From Tetranychus cinnabarinus (lineage: Eukaryota; Arthropoda; Arachnida; Trombidiformes; Tetranychidae): a stretch of 64,000 bases of DNA. The notes beneath the pieces are model-generated. The model had not been told where the DNA came from. It searched no databases and saw only the letters and a list, made by a program, of their open reading frames with translations. The DNA lies in assembly GCA_022266195.1 (NCBI GenBank), contig WHVY01000007.1, positions 3,224,001-3,288,000 of the forward strand. The letters run 5' to 3'. Both the position numbers and the translations under genes were made by a program. Shown here one piece after another: positions 38,001 to 50,200 of this stretch. Position 1 is the stretch's first letter, and each line of letters opens with the position of its first letter.

Positions 38001-40825
38001 TTGAAAAGTAAAAGCTTCACACCACAAACACATAGAGCAGTTAATTAATTGGTTGGAAGTGATTGCTCAAATAGAGTCGATATTTTAATCAATTGAATTG
38101 ATTGTTGGAGAAGCACGAAAAAATGAATACAAATAGGAAAAGATTGAATTTAAAAGCATTTTCTTGATCAAACTCTATTTTTGCATTATTTTTGGATAAA
38201 AAAATGAAATCAAATAAAGAGTAAGATATGAATACGATTTGTTGGCGATTCATTGTTATACTTCTGAAAGGGTTCATCTTCATGAATTCAATTTTGTTCA
38301 TCTTCTCTTTCTTTCTCTCTTTTCATCTTCATCTTCATCGCCTTTATCATCAGTGTCATCATTATCAGGTCTGAATCTTGCAAAAGGACTCAACAGTCCG
38401 AATAAAAATGCTAAGTTGTCGCATTAACCTTTTTTGCATCAACCTTCAACCATTCAACAGTCAATTGGATAGCTATTTTTGTTTATCTGAAAAAAGGATT
38501 GAATTGTTTGTAGCATTGTTTTCAAAGGAGATAAAGTATTGTTCAAGATGCTGTTGATGATGATGATGCTCAGAATGAGGGCAAAATGAGGCAAAAACAG
38601 CGTTACATGAAAAAAACATCAACAATGACAAAAAAAGAGTCACATTGAAAACATTAAGAACGGTATTCACTGGACCAGAATTTTATCATCCTTTTCCAAG
38701 CTGGTTTTCATTTGTACCTTTCTGATTAATTGTAAAATTGTCACAATTTATTCATGATAATTAAAGCTGAGCATAAATTAAACAATGGAAAATAAATGAA
38801 TATATTTGATCAGATGCAGTTGAACCAAAAACAAAACAAAAACACTTCAGCTGATTACACTGTTTGGATCAACATTGGTGACAGTCTTTGAAAAACATAG
38901 ACTGTTGACTAACCATCAACTATCAAATGTCAAAAGTTAATATTAAACTGTTAATTGTTTCAAATTGTTGATAGAAACTGGTTTAACTATTAAACGTTGG
39001 TCAAGATTAAAAAAGCACAAACCGAAAGACATTTAGGTTGACTTACCGGACAATATCGTAGATTACGGTTTTTGCCTTGTGATAAGGTTTACTTTCAGTT
39101 GGTGTTGATTTCACTGAATCGCTTATTTTTGCTGGTTTCTCGACACAACCTGAAACATCCAGTAATGGTTAGTGTTGATTAATTAATCCAGTAATTGTAA
39201 TCGATTGGAGTGGAAGGTACAGTTTGTTAGTAGAAGGACAAGAAAAGTGAAAATTGGGTAAAAAGGTTTGGGTCAACAAGGGATGGAAAGCAGATGATGT
39301 TATAAACAAGGGATGATCTGGTTATTGTCGGTTTTCGGGTTTACTAATTTTATTAAATTTGGGTTTGTAGGATATTAATTGATTGGAGTTTAGTTTAAAA
39401 AACAAAACGAACCTTCACTTGTTAATGGTCCGTGTGTTGGAGGTGAATTACGGGCACAGTCACAGGTAATGTAAAGATTAGTTGGATTTTGTGTGCACTG
39501 TTTGCACGAACCTGAAACCGACTGAGACTCCATCGACACTTGATAATGCGATTTATACTTGAAGAGAGATTTTAAAATGTTCCAATCAATTCTGTCTGAA
39601 TATAAATTAAAATAAAATGAAAAATATAAGGAAACAACATGAGAAAACAGAACAAAACTCGTAAAAAAACGGTTCTAATAGTAGACAACAAAAGCTTCTC
39701 CACCTTAAAGCTAAACCATTCCAACCTCCACCTTTCCATACAATTACCTCCTTTATTTTACCTCCTCCTCCTCCTCTTCACCGCCACCATCAAACCGCTT
39801 CACCATCATGATTACCATTCATCATCTTCATCTTCAATTCATCTAAATTTCAATCTTGAATCGGTACTTTTCCAGCGCCTCCTGTTGAGAGCAAGAAAAA
39901 CACTAACAAAAGCCATGCTTTTATCAATTTTGTTTTCATCTATTATTATAATCATTATTGTATTGTAATTGTTATTATCGTGTTATTATTGAAAAACTTA
40001 AAATTTTTCTTAAATAGCTCAAAAGTAATTACCAATTTGTTGATATTTTTTTCTGACTCCCCTTTGGTTGGCTCAAGGATTGGATGTTTTATTGCTTCTT
40101 ATCTTCTTGCGCTTTGCTTTTTGGCTTTTTTTGGGTAAAAAGGTTTTTTTCAGTCGTTTTTCTCATTTTAATTTATTTTTTCAACTCTTTTTTGACCAAC
40201 TCTCATTCACCTGATTGTTTCAGATCAATTGGCTTCAACACTTATTTCTACTGGATCCAGTCGAGGCTCATTGCACCAAATGACCATCAACAGCTGATTT
40301 TACCGTTCAATTTCAATCCATTTCAAGATTATTTTTGCCCTTTCTCATTTATCCCGTTAAAGTGGTCAACTGATCATTGTATCAAGATTTGGTTTGCTTT
40401 AATTGCCGTCTCTTTTTAAAAGCAACATTAGGGCTTCAACACTTTTACCAAGATGCATTCATTTGAGGAGGCAAAATGTGTAAAACCATTTCAACTCGAT
40501 TATGTCCAGTTAGCCAGTTTACTCAGTAGACTGCATTTGAAAGTTGACTGTTAATTGAATCCCGGACCAAGTAATAATAATAATCAACAGGATCAATTTT
40601 GCAACTGGCTTAGGTTTGATTGTTGAAGTAAAATGTAGCAAGAAGATTTGGAAGAGAGAGAAAAAAAATGTGTTACCAAAAAGAGTATGTTGATGAATCG
40701 ATCAACGAACTGTGAAACAAGTAAAGTCAACTTGTACCTTGGCGATCACTTTTTACCCGTTTATGCTCATGTTTTTCATCCTAATTTTACTCACTGTGTT
40801 CAGTTAAATTATAATGGTGGTTATA
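35006..40825 (-). CDS. Candidate upstream coding exons of the Ser/Pro/His-rich protein gene (incomplete 5' end)
   Basis: Four minus-strand segments with splice consensus form one open frame: 40825-40795 (31 bases; acceptor CATTACAG, donor GTGAGT), 39595-39413 (acceptor ATTCAG, donor GTTCGT), 39149-39047 (acceptor TTTCAG, donor GTAAGT) and 35212-35006 (weak acceptor GAAG, donor GTTAGT). The last joins in phase to an acceptor ATTACAG at 34242, extending the signal-peptide exon to 34241, and the frame stays open through that exon's Met. The product is about 183 residues of polar sequence (motifs SCKQC, LYITCDCA, KPYHKAKTVIYDIV) ending in basic LTKKVKKIIW before the hydrophobic helix. This would make a type II membrane protein with a cytosolic head. 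Alternatively, these are exons of a separate small gene that ends by reading through to a stop at 34926-34924. A start codon exists at 39533, but upstream sequence is also open. No family was recognised. Confidence 0.35.
35213..39046. other. 3.8 kb without recognised gene (possible intron)
   Basis: Between candidate exons of the minus-strand gene. Very AT-rich with poly-A-like tracts; no family-like coding sequence on either strand. A (GT)n run lies near 36911-36925. Confidence 0.4.
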
Positions 40826-43308
40826 CTGTAATGGTAAAAAAAAGACAACATAAACAACAACATAAAGTCAACCTAAAGGGTTTGTGAACCTTCATTGAGA
40901 TTATCAAGTCAAATAAAGTCTTAATAATTGTTGAATTAACAATCATTATACCGATTATAACAGCAATAATGAAAACAAAGCAAAAGTCCAAAAAATCATA
41001 AGCATCAGTGATAACATTATTTAATCATTATATTCATGTTGAGATGATGAAAGCGTGAATTTGGTTCCATTTGTAACAATTTGATAATAACGCAACTCTT
41101 AACCAACTCGATACGTAACATTTGGTACCAAAGATTGTTAAACTTATTTCAATATTTTCTGGTTAAAATTCTGGTTCTTCCATTGACTATTTAGGTTCAC
41201 ATGATATTAAGAGTCCATTGTGAATGACAGTCAAGTAAATGATTGATGAAGTCACAATAAAGACAATTAGTAAACCTGCAACAATCAATTGATTATTTGT
41301 TATTAGCTTCTCCTTCCTTGTAACGACCGGATATTTATTAACAGCGGGAAGTTTAGCTAATAATTTCAGGTCAATTAACAATTTATGATCAATTGTAATC
41401 TCTTGTAACAGTGAAATGTTTCAACAGTAACAACAATCTTCCATTCGTTTGACTCAATTATCAAGTTATCCCTTTCCAATCACTCAATAATACAATTAGA
41501 TTGATTACAAATAAACTAATTAAGGTTTGCAAATCTGTGGTTAAAGTTGATTTGATTTTGGATTGCGACTTGACTTCAACTTGTTTCTTTATCCAATTTG
41601 AATTGTAAAAAGATTGTTTTAAAATTGAAAAGAGTCTACAGAAGGAAAAAGCACAATCAATTGAATTAGGTGATAGACAACAATTAAATTAATTGAAGAC
41701 TCAAAAAGCATGTTAATTGTAATCCAATCGAGTCAATAACCTATCACAGAAAAGTCGGGTTTTACAGTCGCTTTTTGTCTTGAAATAAATGATGAAGATG
41801 AAGATGAAATAATGTTTAAATTAAGGAGAAAAAATTGGGTTCTTTTGTGACAACACCAACTTAATCAGTTACTTCCTAAATCAAATTGGCAAAGGAATTG
41901 AATTGGATTAGAAGAAGGCGAAAAAAGGTTAACATGGAAAACAGTTGATTGTGACAATCAGAGAGACCATTTTTTGGCAATTGATTATCGATCAAATGAT
42001 GCTTCAAGTGTTGGAACAAGTTAAGTTAATGTTACAAATGAAAATAAATATTCACTTGATTTGTAGTAAGAAATAAAAGGTGGAAAGAGATGAAAATTGA
42101 GTTGATTTGCAAAATTAATCAATTCTTAAGCAAATGATTGGCTATTGTTTTGCTCATTTTAATGGATTCATCTTCAAGCCATAAAATTGCTGCAATTTGA
42201 AATCGTTGAAGATAGTTCGGTAATAAAATAGTAGATTGGACAGTTGAAGCACAACGCTCTGTTTGTACTTGATGAATACGAATTAGTAAAACATAATGTT
42301 CGTCTCATGGTAATATTAATAGTATAATGGGCATGATAATGATAGATGCAAAAATGATAGTAACAGTAGTTTGTTGAGGTTAATTTAAGTATCAGTAGCT
42401 TAAAGTCATTAAGTCCAGTTAAAGGATTGATCTAAAGTAACAAGTGTGAGGTGAATTACAAATACTTCAACCTTTAAATTGATCAGCAAATGTTGAAGAT
42501 GTTTCTGCTTCTGTTTGATGAAGAAGTCAATTGTCAATTGTTTCAGGTGAACATTAAGATCTTTTCAATCTAATGGATAAAGTAGTAAAGGAATGAAATT
42601 TGATTTGTTCAACAATCGACAATCTGGTAGATCAATCAGTCTCAACAATCAATTTTCAATTTTCCTTTCCATTCAAATGAAATTCAAAATGCTTTCTCTT
42701 TACAATTTACCCACAAAAGCCGATTTTGTATTTTTCATTTTCTCACTTTTGTACATTTTTGTTTTCATTCTTATCATCGTTTGTATTTCAACTTTAAGTT
42801 CAAAAGCTGTTAATGACGTGATTTATGGATATTTTAACACCAAAAACAGTTATTTAATCAACTGATTTGCGAGCTTTATTTGCTATTGAAATCAAGACCA
42901 GGTAAAAAAACATTAAAATGATGAACCAAAGCTTCCAAAAGGATGATAATAAATGCAAAAACGATCAACTTTAACGACTTAAAGGGTAAAATAATGATTC
43001 AAATGATTCCCAATGAATAAAAAACCTATCAAGTCTACAAATTTTCAATGAATTTACTCTTTTTCATTGAACAAATAGATTCTCATTTAGACTAATGGTT
43101 AAACTCGGCCGCTTTTCAAGATGATATTCAATGATCCTTGTATTGAAGCGTTAAATGTTTAAATGAAGAAACAATTTAAACTGTTGATCAAATTTAATGA
43201 TCACATTTAATTTCTCTCTTAAGACATCGAAAAAAAGTAACTTTTATTACAATAAAGGTCCAAGTGGTTGACTTATAAGCGCTTGTCCCAAATCTGGTTT
43301 CTGGTGTT

Positions 43309-43434
43309 AACCCAAGGTAAATAAAAGGCAAATTGAAAAGCAATGAAACGACTGGCAAAGCAAAAAGCGAAAGCTCAAAGGCAAATAATTGCAATTGTGT
43401 CAAACAAGATGATAATTAACAATCAATGAACAAG
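43309..43434 (+). repeat. Dispersed repeat, copy A
   Basis: About 125 bases starting AACCCAAGGTAAATAAAA and ending AACAATCAATGAACAAG, closely matching 46070-46194 in the same orientation with small indels. Probably a fragment of a mobile element; no coding part or terminal repeat was recognised. Confidence 0.7.
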
Positions 43435-46069
43435 TTATTATTATCATCTTCATCTTCATTACCAGCCTGATGTATCGAGAATAATCTCAATTCAGGTCAG
43501 CATTAACAATAATGAATTGTTGGTTATTGTATAATACAGAAACACATTCACTTTTTTTCTGGTTTACATTCAGGATCAATTTTGTCCTCTTAACAGTCAA
43601 TATTCATCATCAGTTATTCAATGAAATATTTCATGTTGATCATCAAATATTTGAAACTTTCAACATTGTATGCTTTTTAAGAACCTAATAAATACGGAAA
43701 TGTATAGTTAAATTGTCATTTATTGTCAACATTTCCATGTATACTTCAAGTCGTATGCTTTTGTGGTTAACCAACAAAATATTGGCTCAAAAAAAAGGTC
43801 AATTTGAACAATCAAAGTGAGCTCACACTTGATAGTTATTAACCATAAATGATAATAAAGCAATTTACATTCAAACTGTTAACAATTGATTTGACCTTTT
43901 TCCGCGTTACTATTCATTGGGACAAATTGTTAACTTGTTTCCATTTGCTAATTGTTTATTAATTTGACAACCTTTTTTTTCTGGTTAATTCAACTGGTTA
44001 AGACCAGAAAGTTGATCTTAAGGTTAACTTGAGGCTTAAGGTTTTGCGTTTTTGATTACATTTTCATGAGTTTAATGAACATTTGTTACAACAATTTAAA
44101 AATGATTAATTGAATGGTTAAATTGTCTATCAATTATCAACTGTTAATGTCAATGAACTTTCAATTGAAAGCCAAATGTTTTTCTTTACATTCATTTTGT
44201 ATCAATTTATCTGTTCATTTTAACCGTTTTTTATTCATTTTTTGACTTTTTTGTCCAACAAATGAATCTAATTAAACAAGAATGCATTTGATTAATTGTC
44301 TGATTGAATTTTAATCATTTGACCAGTTGAAGCTGATTCTCATTGTGCAGGGGAAAAGATGTTTCAATGGAAATGTTTCAATTTTTTATTTATAACAAAT
44401 TTAGTCTCACAATTTGTCGATCTAATTTTAAATTAATTTACTCAATTTGCCATTAAAAGTGCGATTACAATTTTGTGAAAGCATTGAAAATTTGTAAATC
44501 ACAGAAAAGTAAATCAAATTGCTTTAAATGTGTATTCAAAGGTACATTTTCAATTGAATTTAAAGGCGCTTTCAAAATATTATTCAATATTGTTATATTT
44601 ATATAAAATGATGCGATTTTTGATCAAAATGAATTCAATGTTTATTCAGACTTGACTTCAATAGATTTTTCATCAACTGCTCGGAATCGAGTGATAAATT
44701 GACAAACCAAAAAGAGCAACAATCAAATGTTGCCTGTTAATTGGCTTAGAAATGGTTTTTAATTTGGTTACAGTTATAATTATATTTTCACTTTTCAATT
44801 TAATCGGACAATCGAAAGTAATTTCTTAATGCATTTGGCTATTAACTTTTACATTAACAAGTTTAATGTCCGTTCAACTAAACCCTTAACCTAACGTGGA
44901 CGGTCAAGTCTCGGATCGTTTAATGGACTTCTTGATTATGTCAACAGTTAAGATGAAAGGAAACCAAGCAAACAACTGGAACTGAATTGCTGAAATAGTC
45001 ACAATTATGAATACTCAGATGTAATTATCTTGATTTAGCCAACTGTTCAGTTTATGGTTCAAATAGCCAATTTTGAATGTAAACAATTAGTTTATTGAAT
45101 AAATAGAAACATTTGATTTGGAAATGAAATTGGAATCAGTTTAATGAAAAATTAAGAAATGTTTCAACAATGAAAGATCATTCGAATCATCAAGAATTTG
45201 AAATTTACAGCCAACACATTTGACTATTTGAATTGGAGTTGGAAATTGATTTAAAATTAAAATAGCAAATCATCAAACTAACAATCTCTTCATTCATTAT
45301 TCATTTCTAATTGATTAAAACGGCTAAAATTAACATCAATATGATTCTGGTTAAAATTTCAAACTCACAAATTGTCAATTTGATTAATGGCTGTTATTAA
45401 CGTTCAGTTATGGTTAGACTTCAATTATCGACTATTATGTTAGGGTGACTGTATTGGTTAGGATTGTTACTGGTAATCAGTCGATTTGATTATGTTTTCA
45501 ACGCACCCGTAAAGTGAATTAGCTTAATTACCACGCAATTAATCAATTGTAAACTGAAAGAATTAGCAATTTGCAAAAGTAAAACGATTTTCAAATTTTA
45601 TAATGCAAGTCACTCAGGCGACACTACTATTACAACAGAAACAACTCACGAACATGATTAATATACCATTAGAACATTCAAAATACTATTGAATGCTATT
45701 CATCGGTGTAACAACAGCCGTTGTCGAGCTACAAATTGACATAATTTTAGGTCCATATTTTTCAAAAAATTGGATATTTTAAAGAGTCATCTTATTTAAG
45801 CAAAAAATAATGTTTTCAACGTTAACTCAATACATTATCGAAAGGACTTGAGAGGGCTTTCGAAGGACATGAGTTTCGTTAAACTTGTTGATTATTTAAA
45901 TTTAACATAAACATCATATTTCATGCTTCTCATTGCAATTAATCATTTTCATCTGTTACCCAAATCCTACTCATCTTACTTGTTTTCATTAACTCTGTTT
46001 ATCTTCATTATCAGATAACTTCATGGAAACCTTTTTTTTTATTCAACAAAAGTTTGGCTTAAACCAACA

Positions 46070-46194
46070 AACCCAAGGTAAATAAAAATAATAAAAGGCA
46101 AATTTAAAAGCAATGAAACGAATTGAAAGAAAAAGCGAAAGCGCATAATTGCAATTGTGTCAAACAAGATGATAATTAACAATCAATACACAAG
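46070..46194 (+). repeat. Dispersed repeat, copy B
   Basis: Second copy of the 43309-43434 repeat. Shared core: ATAATTGCAATTGTGTCAAA, then CAAGATGATAATTAACAATC. An AATAATAAAA insertion near the start distinguishes it from copy A. Confidence 0.7.
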
Positions 46195-46779
46195 CACGGG
46201 CCTTAATTGTGAAGATTTTCATTAAGTCACTGTCGACATTCATAAAGATGCTCTGTGACTTAAAATCGATAGAAAAATCAAGAATCGATAACAAAAAGGT
46301 ATGCATCCAATGTAATAGAAACTGGTCCATGTTCATTTTTAAGCCACAGTGCATAAGTGCGAGTATCAACAGTGACTTCAGGGTGAAGCTACTAATAATT
46401 ATGCTAGGTTCTCGACTGTGCAGAAACACGGTACTTCTCAAAATTGTTTGCAATTTGTTTATCAGATTCAGTAGTATGATTAATTATTGATTTTTGTACA
46501 TGTTAGATGATTAAATTGGAATGAGAATAGCTATTTTCACTTTTTTGCACTTCAATGTGATGAGGGTTAGACGGAGCCTCGAACCCGAGTCATCCGGGTG
46601 AAACCCGGACGGTTTAATAAACACACAGAGTTTCATAATCCTTTATGATACAGCTAGATGGAGCTGTCGTGATTTTCTTGGTTCAATTTTGATAAAAAAT
46701 CGAGGCTCTACTGTAGATGATGTTGACGGCAGCCATTTTAACAAAGAGTAATAGCAAGAGAAAGCACCACGATGAGAAC

Positions 46780-46926
46780 TACAGGGTGTGAATAAAGTTC
46801 GTGTAGGAGGCAAAAAATATTTCCCCTACGAAGAAACCAATTTTAATTTGATTTGGTTTCTCAAACGAGAAACTGATTTCCTCTATTGAGCCCTTCTACC
46901 TACACCAACTTTAGTTACACCCTGTA
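46780..46926. mobile_element. MITE with TACAGGG terminal inverted repeats (Tc1/mariner-type ends)
   Basis: 147 bases, beginning TACAGGGTGTGAATAAAGTT and ending AACTTTAGTTACACCCTGTA. The ends are about 30-base imperfect inverted repeats (GTGTAGGAGGC matched by GCCCTTCTACCTACAC). TA at both borders fits the TA target duplication of Tc1/mariner elements. The interior is also self-complementary (GAAACCAATTTTAATTTG followed by TTGGTTTC at about 46824-46862), so the whole element can fold into one hairpin. It has no coding capacity and is thus non-autonomous. The TACAGGGTG-type terminus is known from arthropod mariner-like elements. Confidence 0.75.
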
Positions 46927-47261
46927 TTTCGGGATTTAGCGACGAGAAAGAGATAATGAAAGAGACGAAAAAATGGTGAAAAATAAGTGTAAACAAATTT
47001 TTTGATGAAAAAAAGTTGAAAAAAATTAAAGTGAAGAAAAATTAAAAGGATTATTAGTGGCGCCATCGCGTTTTGCTCCTTTTCCCTATCCTCATCTCAA
47101 AAAATCATCTCATTGCGTGCTACCTCTTGTTATACTCTTTGCTTGTTATCCTACTCTTTTGAATTTTAATTTATTTTGCTATCATCTTTAGCCATTAATT
47201 TTTTATTCTCTGTTTAGATCTATGCCTGGTTTCAGCCGGACACCCTTTAAATGAGCTGGAC

Positions 47262-50200
47262 ATGAATTTGTACCGCGGGACAATCAAATTGAATCATTAT
47301 AAATATACCTTGATATTTTTAAAACTGTTTCTCACATTGAGCCTAGTTCATCATGTTTCTGGGGAAACTGAAGAAGACATTGTTTCTGTTGAAGGTTTGT
47401 ACATCATTTATTTATCCCAAAGCCTAAGATTATCTCTGATTCTCCAATTTCTTCCACTGATAGTCAATTATTGTCCACTTTAATTTTATTTTTTCTCCTA
47501 TCTGCGCATATACAGAAACCATTGATAGCAAACCATATGATTCAAGTGAGGTGATAGATAACAACCCGGGATTACATCATTCAAATGATTTTGGTGATAC
47601 TGATTCCAATCAGACGTCCGGAGAATTAGTGTCTCAGGCAATTGGATTGATAGAAGAGAAAAGGTCAACTGACTCGGACATCGATACCATGATCAATAAA
47701 ACAAGTGCAAATTCAACAGCGAATGATACGAAGGTTGAATGTACACTAGTCAATATGACTGATAGTGAGGTTCGTTGACTTATTAATTTGATCTCATCAA
47801 TTAATTTTGAATACATTAATTATAAATTAATGTCTATACCAAAACAAAATATGATATCCAGCCTAATAGTTCTGATATAATAGTTTCATCAAAAAAACAA
47901 CATCAAAGGAACATGGTTAAACATGGTTATTACCACTTGGTAAATGATTTCATGTTTTTTTATCTTCCATTGATATTTCGATTAATATCAATTTAATCTC
48001 ACCCTCTTTATACCCAAGTATATGAGATAATTGAAATTACCATAATCAGTTTACCATCAGATTAATCGTTTAGATTGTTTCAATATACTTTATTTAACCT
48101 TGACTATCTTCATAGCTAACTAATTGTTAAATCTTACATTTCGCCATTAATCTCATGCAATGGTTTGATAATTAGGAAAGCTTGCACTCAACTAACAGTT
48201 TATTAATCAATCTCTGATAAAAGATTGTTTTATTTTCCCATTGAATCAATGAATTTGCTGGATAAACAATAAGCTTAGAATCAAAAAATGTTTTTATTTC
48301 AATTCGAATGTAGAGATATGTAGGATTTTGGGAGAAGACGAGAAGAGGAGGAAAAGTACAATAATAAGGAAGATTGTAATAGAAATGAAGAGTCAGTTAG
48401 AAATTTTCAAGATGAAGATGACGAAGAAGAAAAACATTGAAGATTAATATTTTGTCTTAAAACGTAACTCACAACAAAAAGAGGAAAGTGAAGGGAAACA
48501 ACGTTTATACAGTTTTTTTATCGTACACTTTTTCATGTTTGTAACAAAAAATTTCAACAGTCAACAAATTAGAATCATTTTTCATTCATTAATCATAATC
48601 AAATCTATTTTATACACAAAATATATAATCTTGTTTCTCTGTGTTTAACATGCATTGAAACAGCAATATTTCCCTTCTTTGTTTTTTTTTACAATATTAC
48701 ACTCTACATGTTTTACGTATTTTAGTTTGTCCTTAATTTTTCATCATCCGGCATTTTGACTTGGCACCGTTAATTAGGCTATATATATAATATGTATAAT
48801 GTTATTTTGTATGTAATTAATTAATTAACCAATTAATTAATTAATTCCAGTAGAAGCAAAAGGGAAAAAGTAATTCCATAGATTGTTAACAAGCTTTTTT
48901 TGTATGCAGTTTTGTAATAATCGTTGAATCGTAGTAACATCCATTTTGAAGAGTCAATGAGTTTACATTTATCCGATGGCACTTGAGTTGCAGGAAGAGG
49001 TCAAATAAGGCAAAAGGGTTAAGAAAAGGAAGAGAAAGAATAGGTCACTTGTTGATGTTTTTGTCCAAGAAACTGTTTCAGCACCAGGTACGTGTTTCCA
49101 AAAAAAAGATTTTCCAAAAATTTTATCGATAATCTTGTAATGTTGAAATCTGGATTGACTTTGATTTGTCCAATGTAAAGGGTGTTGAGGTTAGTAGGTT
49201 CACTTTCCTGGGTATTGATAAGGGATAAGAATGATGTCCATGTGACGATTTGGATATTGTCTTCCTTATCATTCTTGTTTCCAGCGTCTTCAAAAATCGC
49301 ATCTTAAGAGATTGTTTTAACCTTACTAACCGTAACACCCTTTAGATATACATATTTATATGGTGATTATGTACTTATGTGTGTTTAAGGATATTATATA
49401 ATGAGCGTATAATGAGTTAACTTAATTTTCATTAAATTAGGGATTTACATATAAGCAAAGAAAATTGTACGTAGTTGAAGCGGGTTTTTGCTAACCAGTC
49501 GTGGGGTATTGATTTGAGTTGAGTTGAGCGACTGATAGTTTAATGTTTATCGATGTGAGTAGGAAACAATCTTAATGTTTTTTGCTGCCATTCAATGCTG
49601 TTGGATGCAGATTCCCGATGTGATTTTATAAATAATTTGGGTGATGTATTGAACTGGGCAAAGGGTTAAAGGTGGGTCAAGTTGAGGTTATCCAAAGTTT
49701 TCCAGGCACAGTTTTACAATTTGTTTAGCCAATCAAGTTTTACCGTAATATTTTAGCATATAATTCAGGCAATGTTTTCCTTGACCATTTTAGGTAAGCA
49801 ATTGATGTAAAAAATTGAATTGTGAAGTTTTAAGCAGAAAGCTACTAGATGAGTAGATTAGTCTAAAGTGAAAAATAGAGAAAGAGAGAGAGGAAGAGAA
49901 TGGGAAAATGGTCGAAAAGGTGAGCAAATCTGTAAGGAACCAATTTTTGGAGATTAAATTTGAAATAAAAAAGATGATTTAATAATTGAGCATGACCAAT
50001 AGAATTGTTGGCGTCGCGTTGTAAAGAGAGTTGAGAGAAAGTTGCAATTGCTTATAAATTGCCAGCGTTAATTTAGTTGTGGTTGATTTTTCGTTGTATC
50101 ATTGTGTTTGTTTCAAGGGGGTTTTGATTGATTTTAATCACAAACATCCATTACTTGTGGTGAAGGTAATTCACCTTTTACATGTTGATTTGTTATGCCA

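Larger units (their letters stand above)
40826..47261. other. Gene-poor 6.4-kb region upstream of Txndc15
   Basis: No gene with recognisable family features. Short open frames are typical of chance in AT-rich DNA. It contains the 125-bp repeat pair, a short perfect hairpin at 46593-46609 (TCCGGGT-GAA-ACCCGGA) and the MITE at 46780. It should also contain the Txndc15 promoter (just before 47262) and perhaps the true 5' end of the minus-strand gene. Confidence 0.4.

Noticed and set aside
39639..40419. Two plus-strand frames of about 110 residues, hydrophobic and His/Ser-rich
   Set aside because: Composition follows AT-rich and CTT/CAT-repeat DNA; no start context, domain or splice support.
41187..41381. 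Minus-strand 64-residue frame with one hydrophobic helix (LIVAGLLIVFIVTSSIIYL)
   Set aside because: It could be a small membrane protein or a terminal exon, but no good donor or acceptor links it to neighbours and no homologue was recognised.
43194..43403. Minus-strand frame with hydrophobic residues overlapping repeat copy A
   Set aside because: Overlaps a dispersed repeat whose second copy does not keep the frame open.
46160..46490. Overlapping frames on both strands, the plus one faintly like a reverse-transcriptase finger region
   Set aside because: No YADD-type motif and only loose similarity; not enough to call a retroelement.
46560..46620. tRNA-like T-arm sequence
   Set aside because: The TTCGA loop is present but the flanking stem does not pair, and no acceptor or anticodon arm could be drawn.
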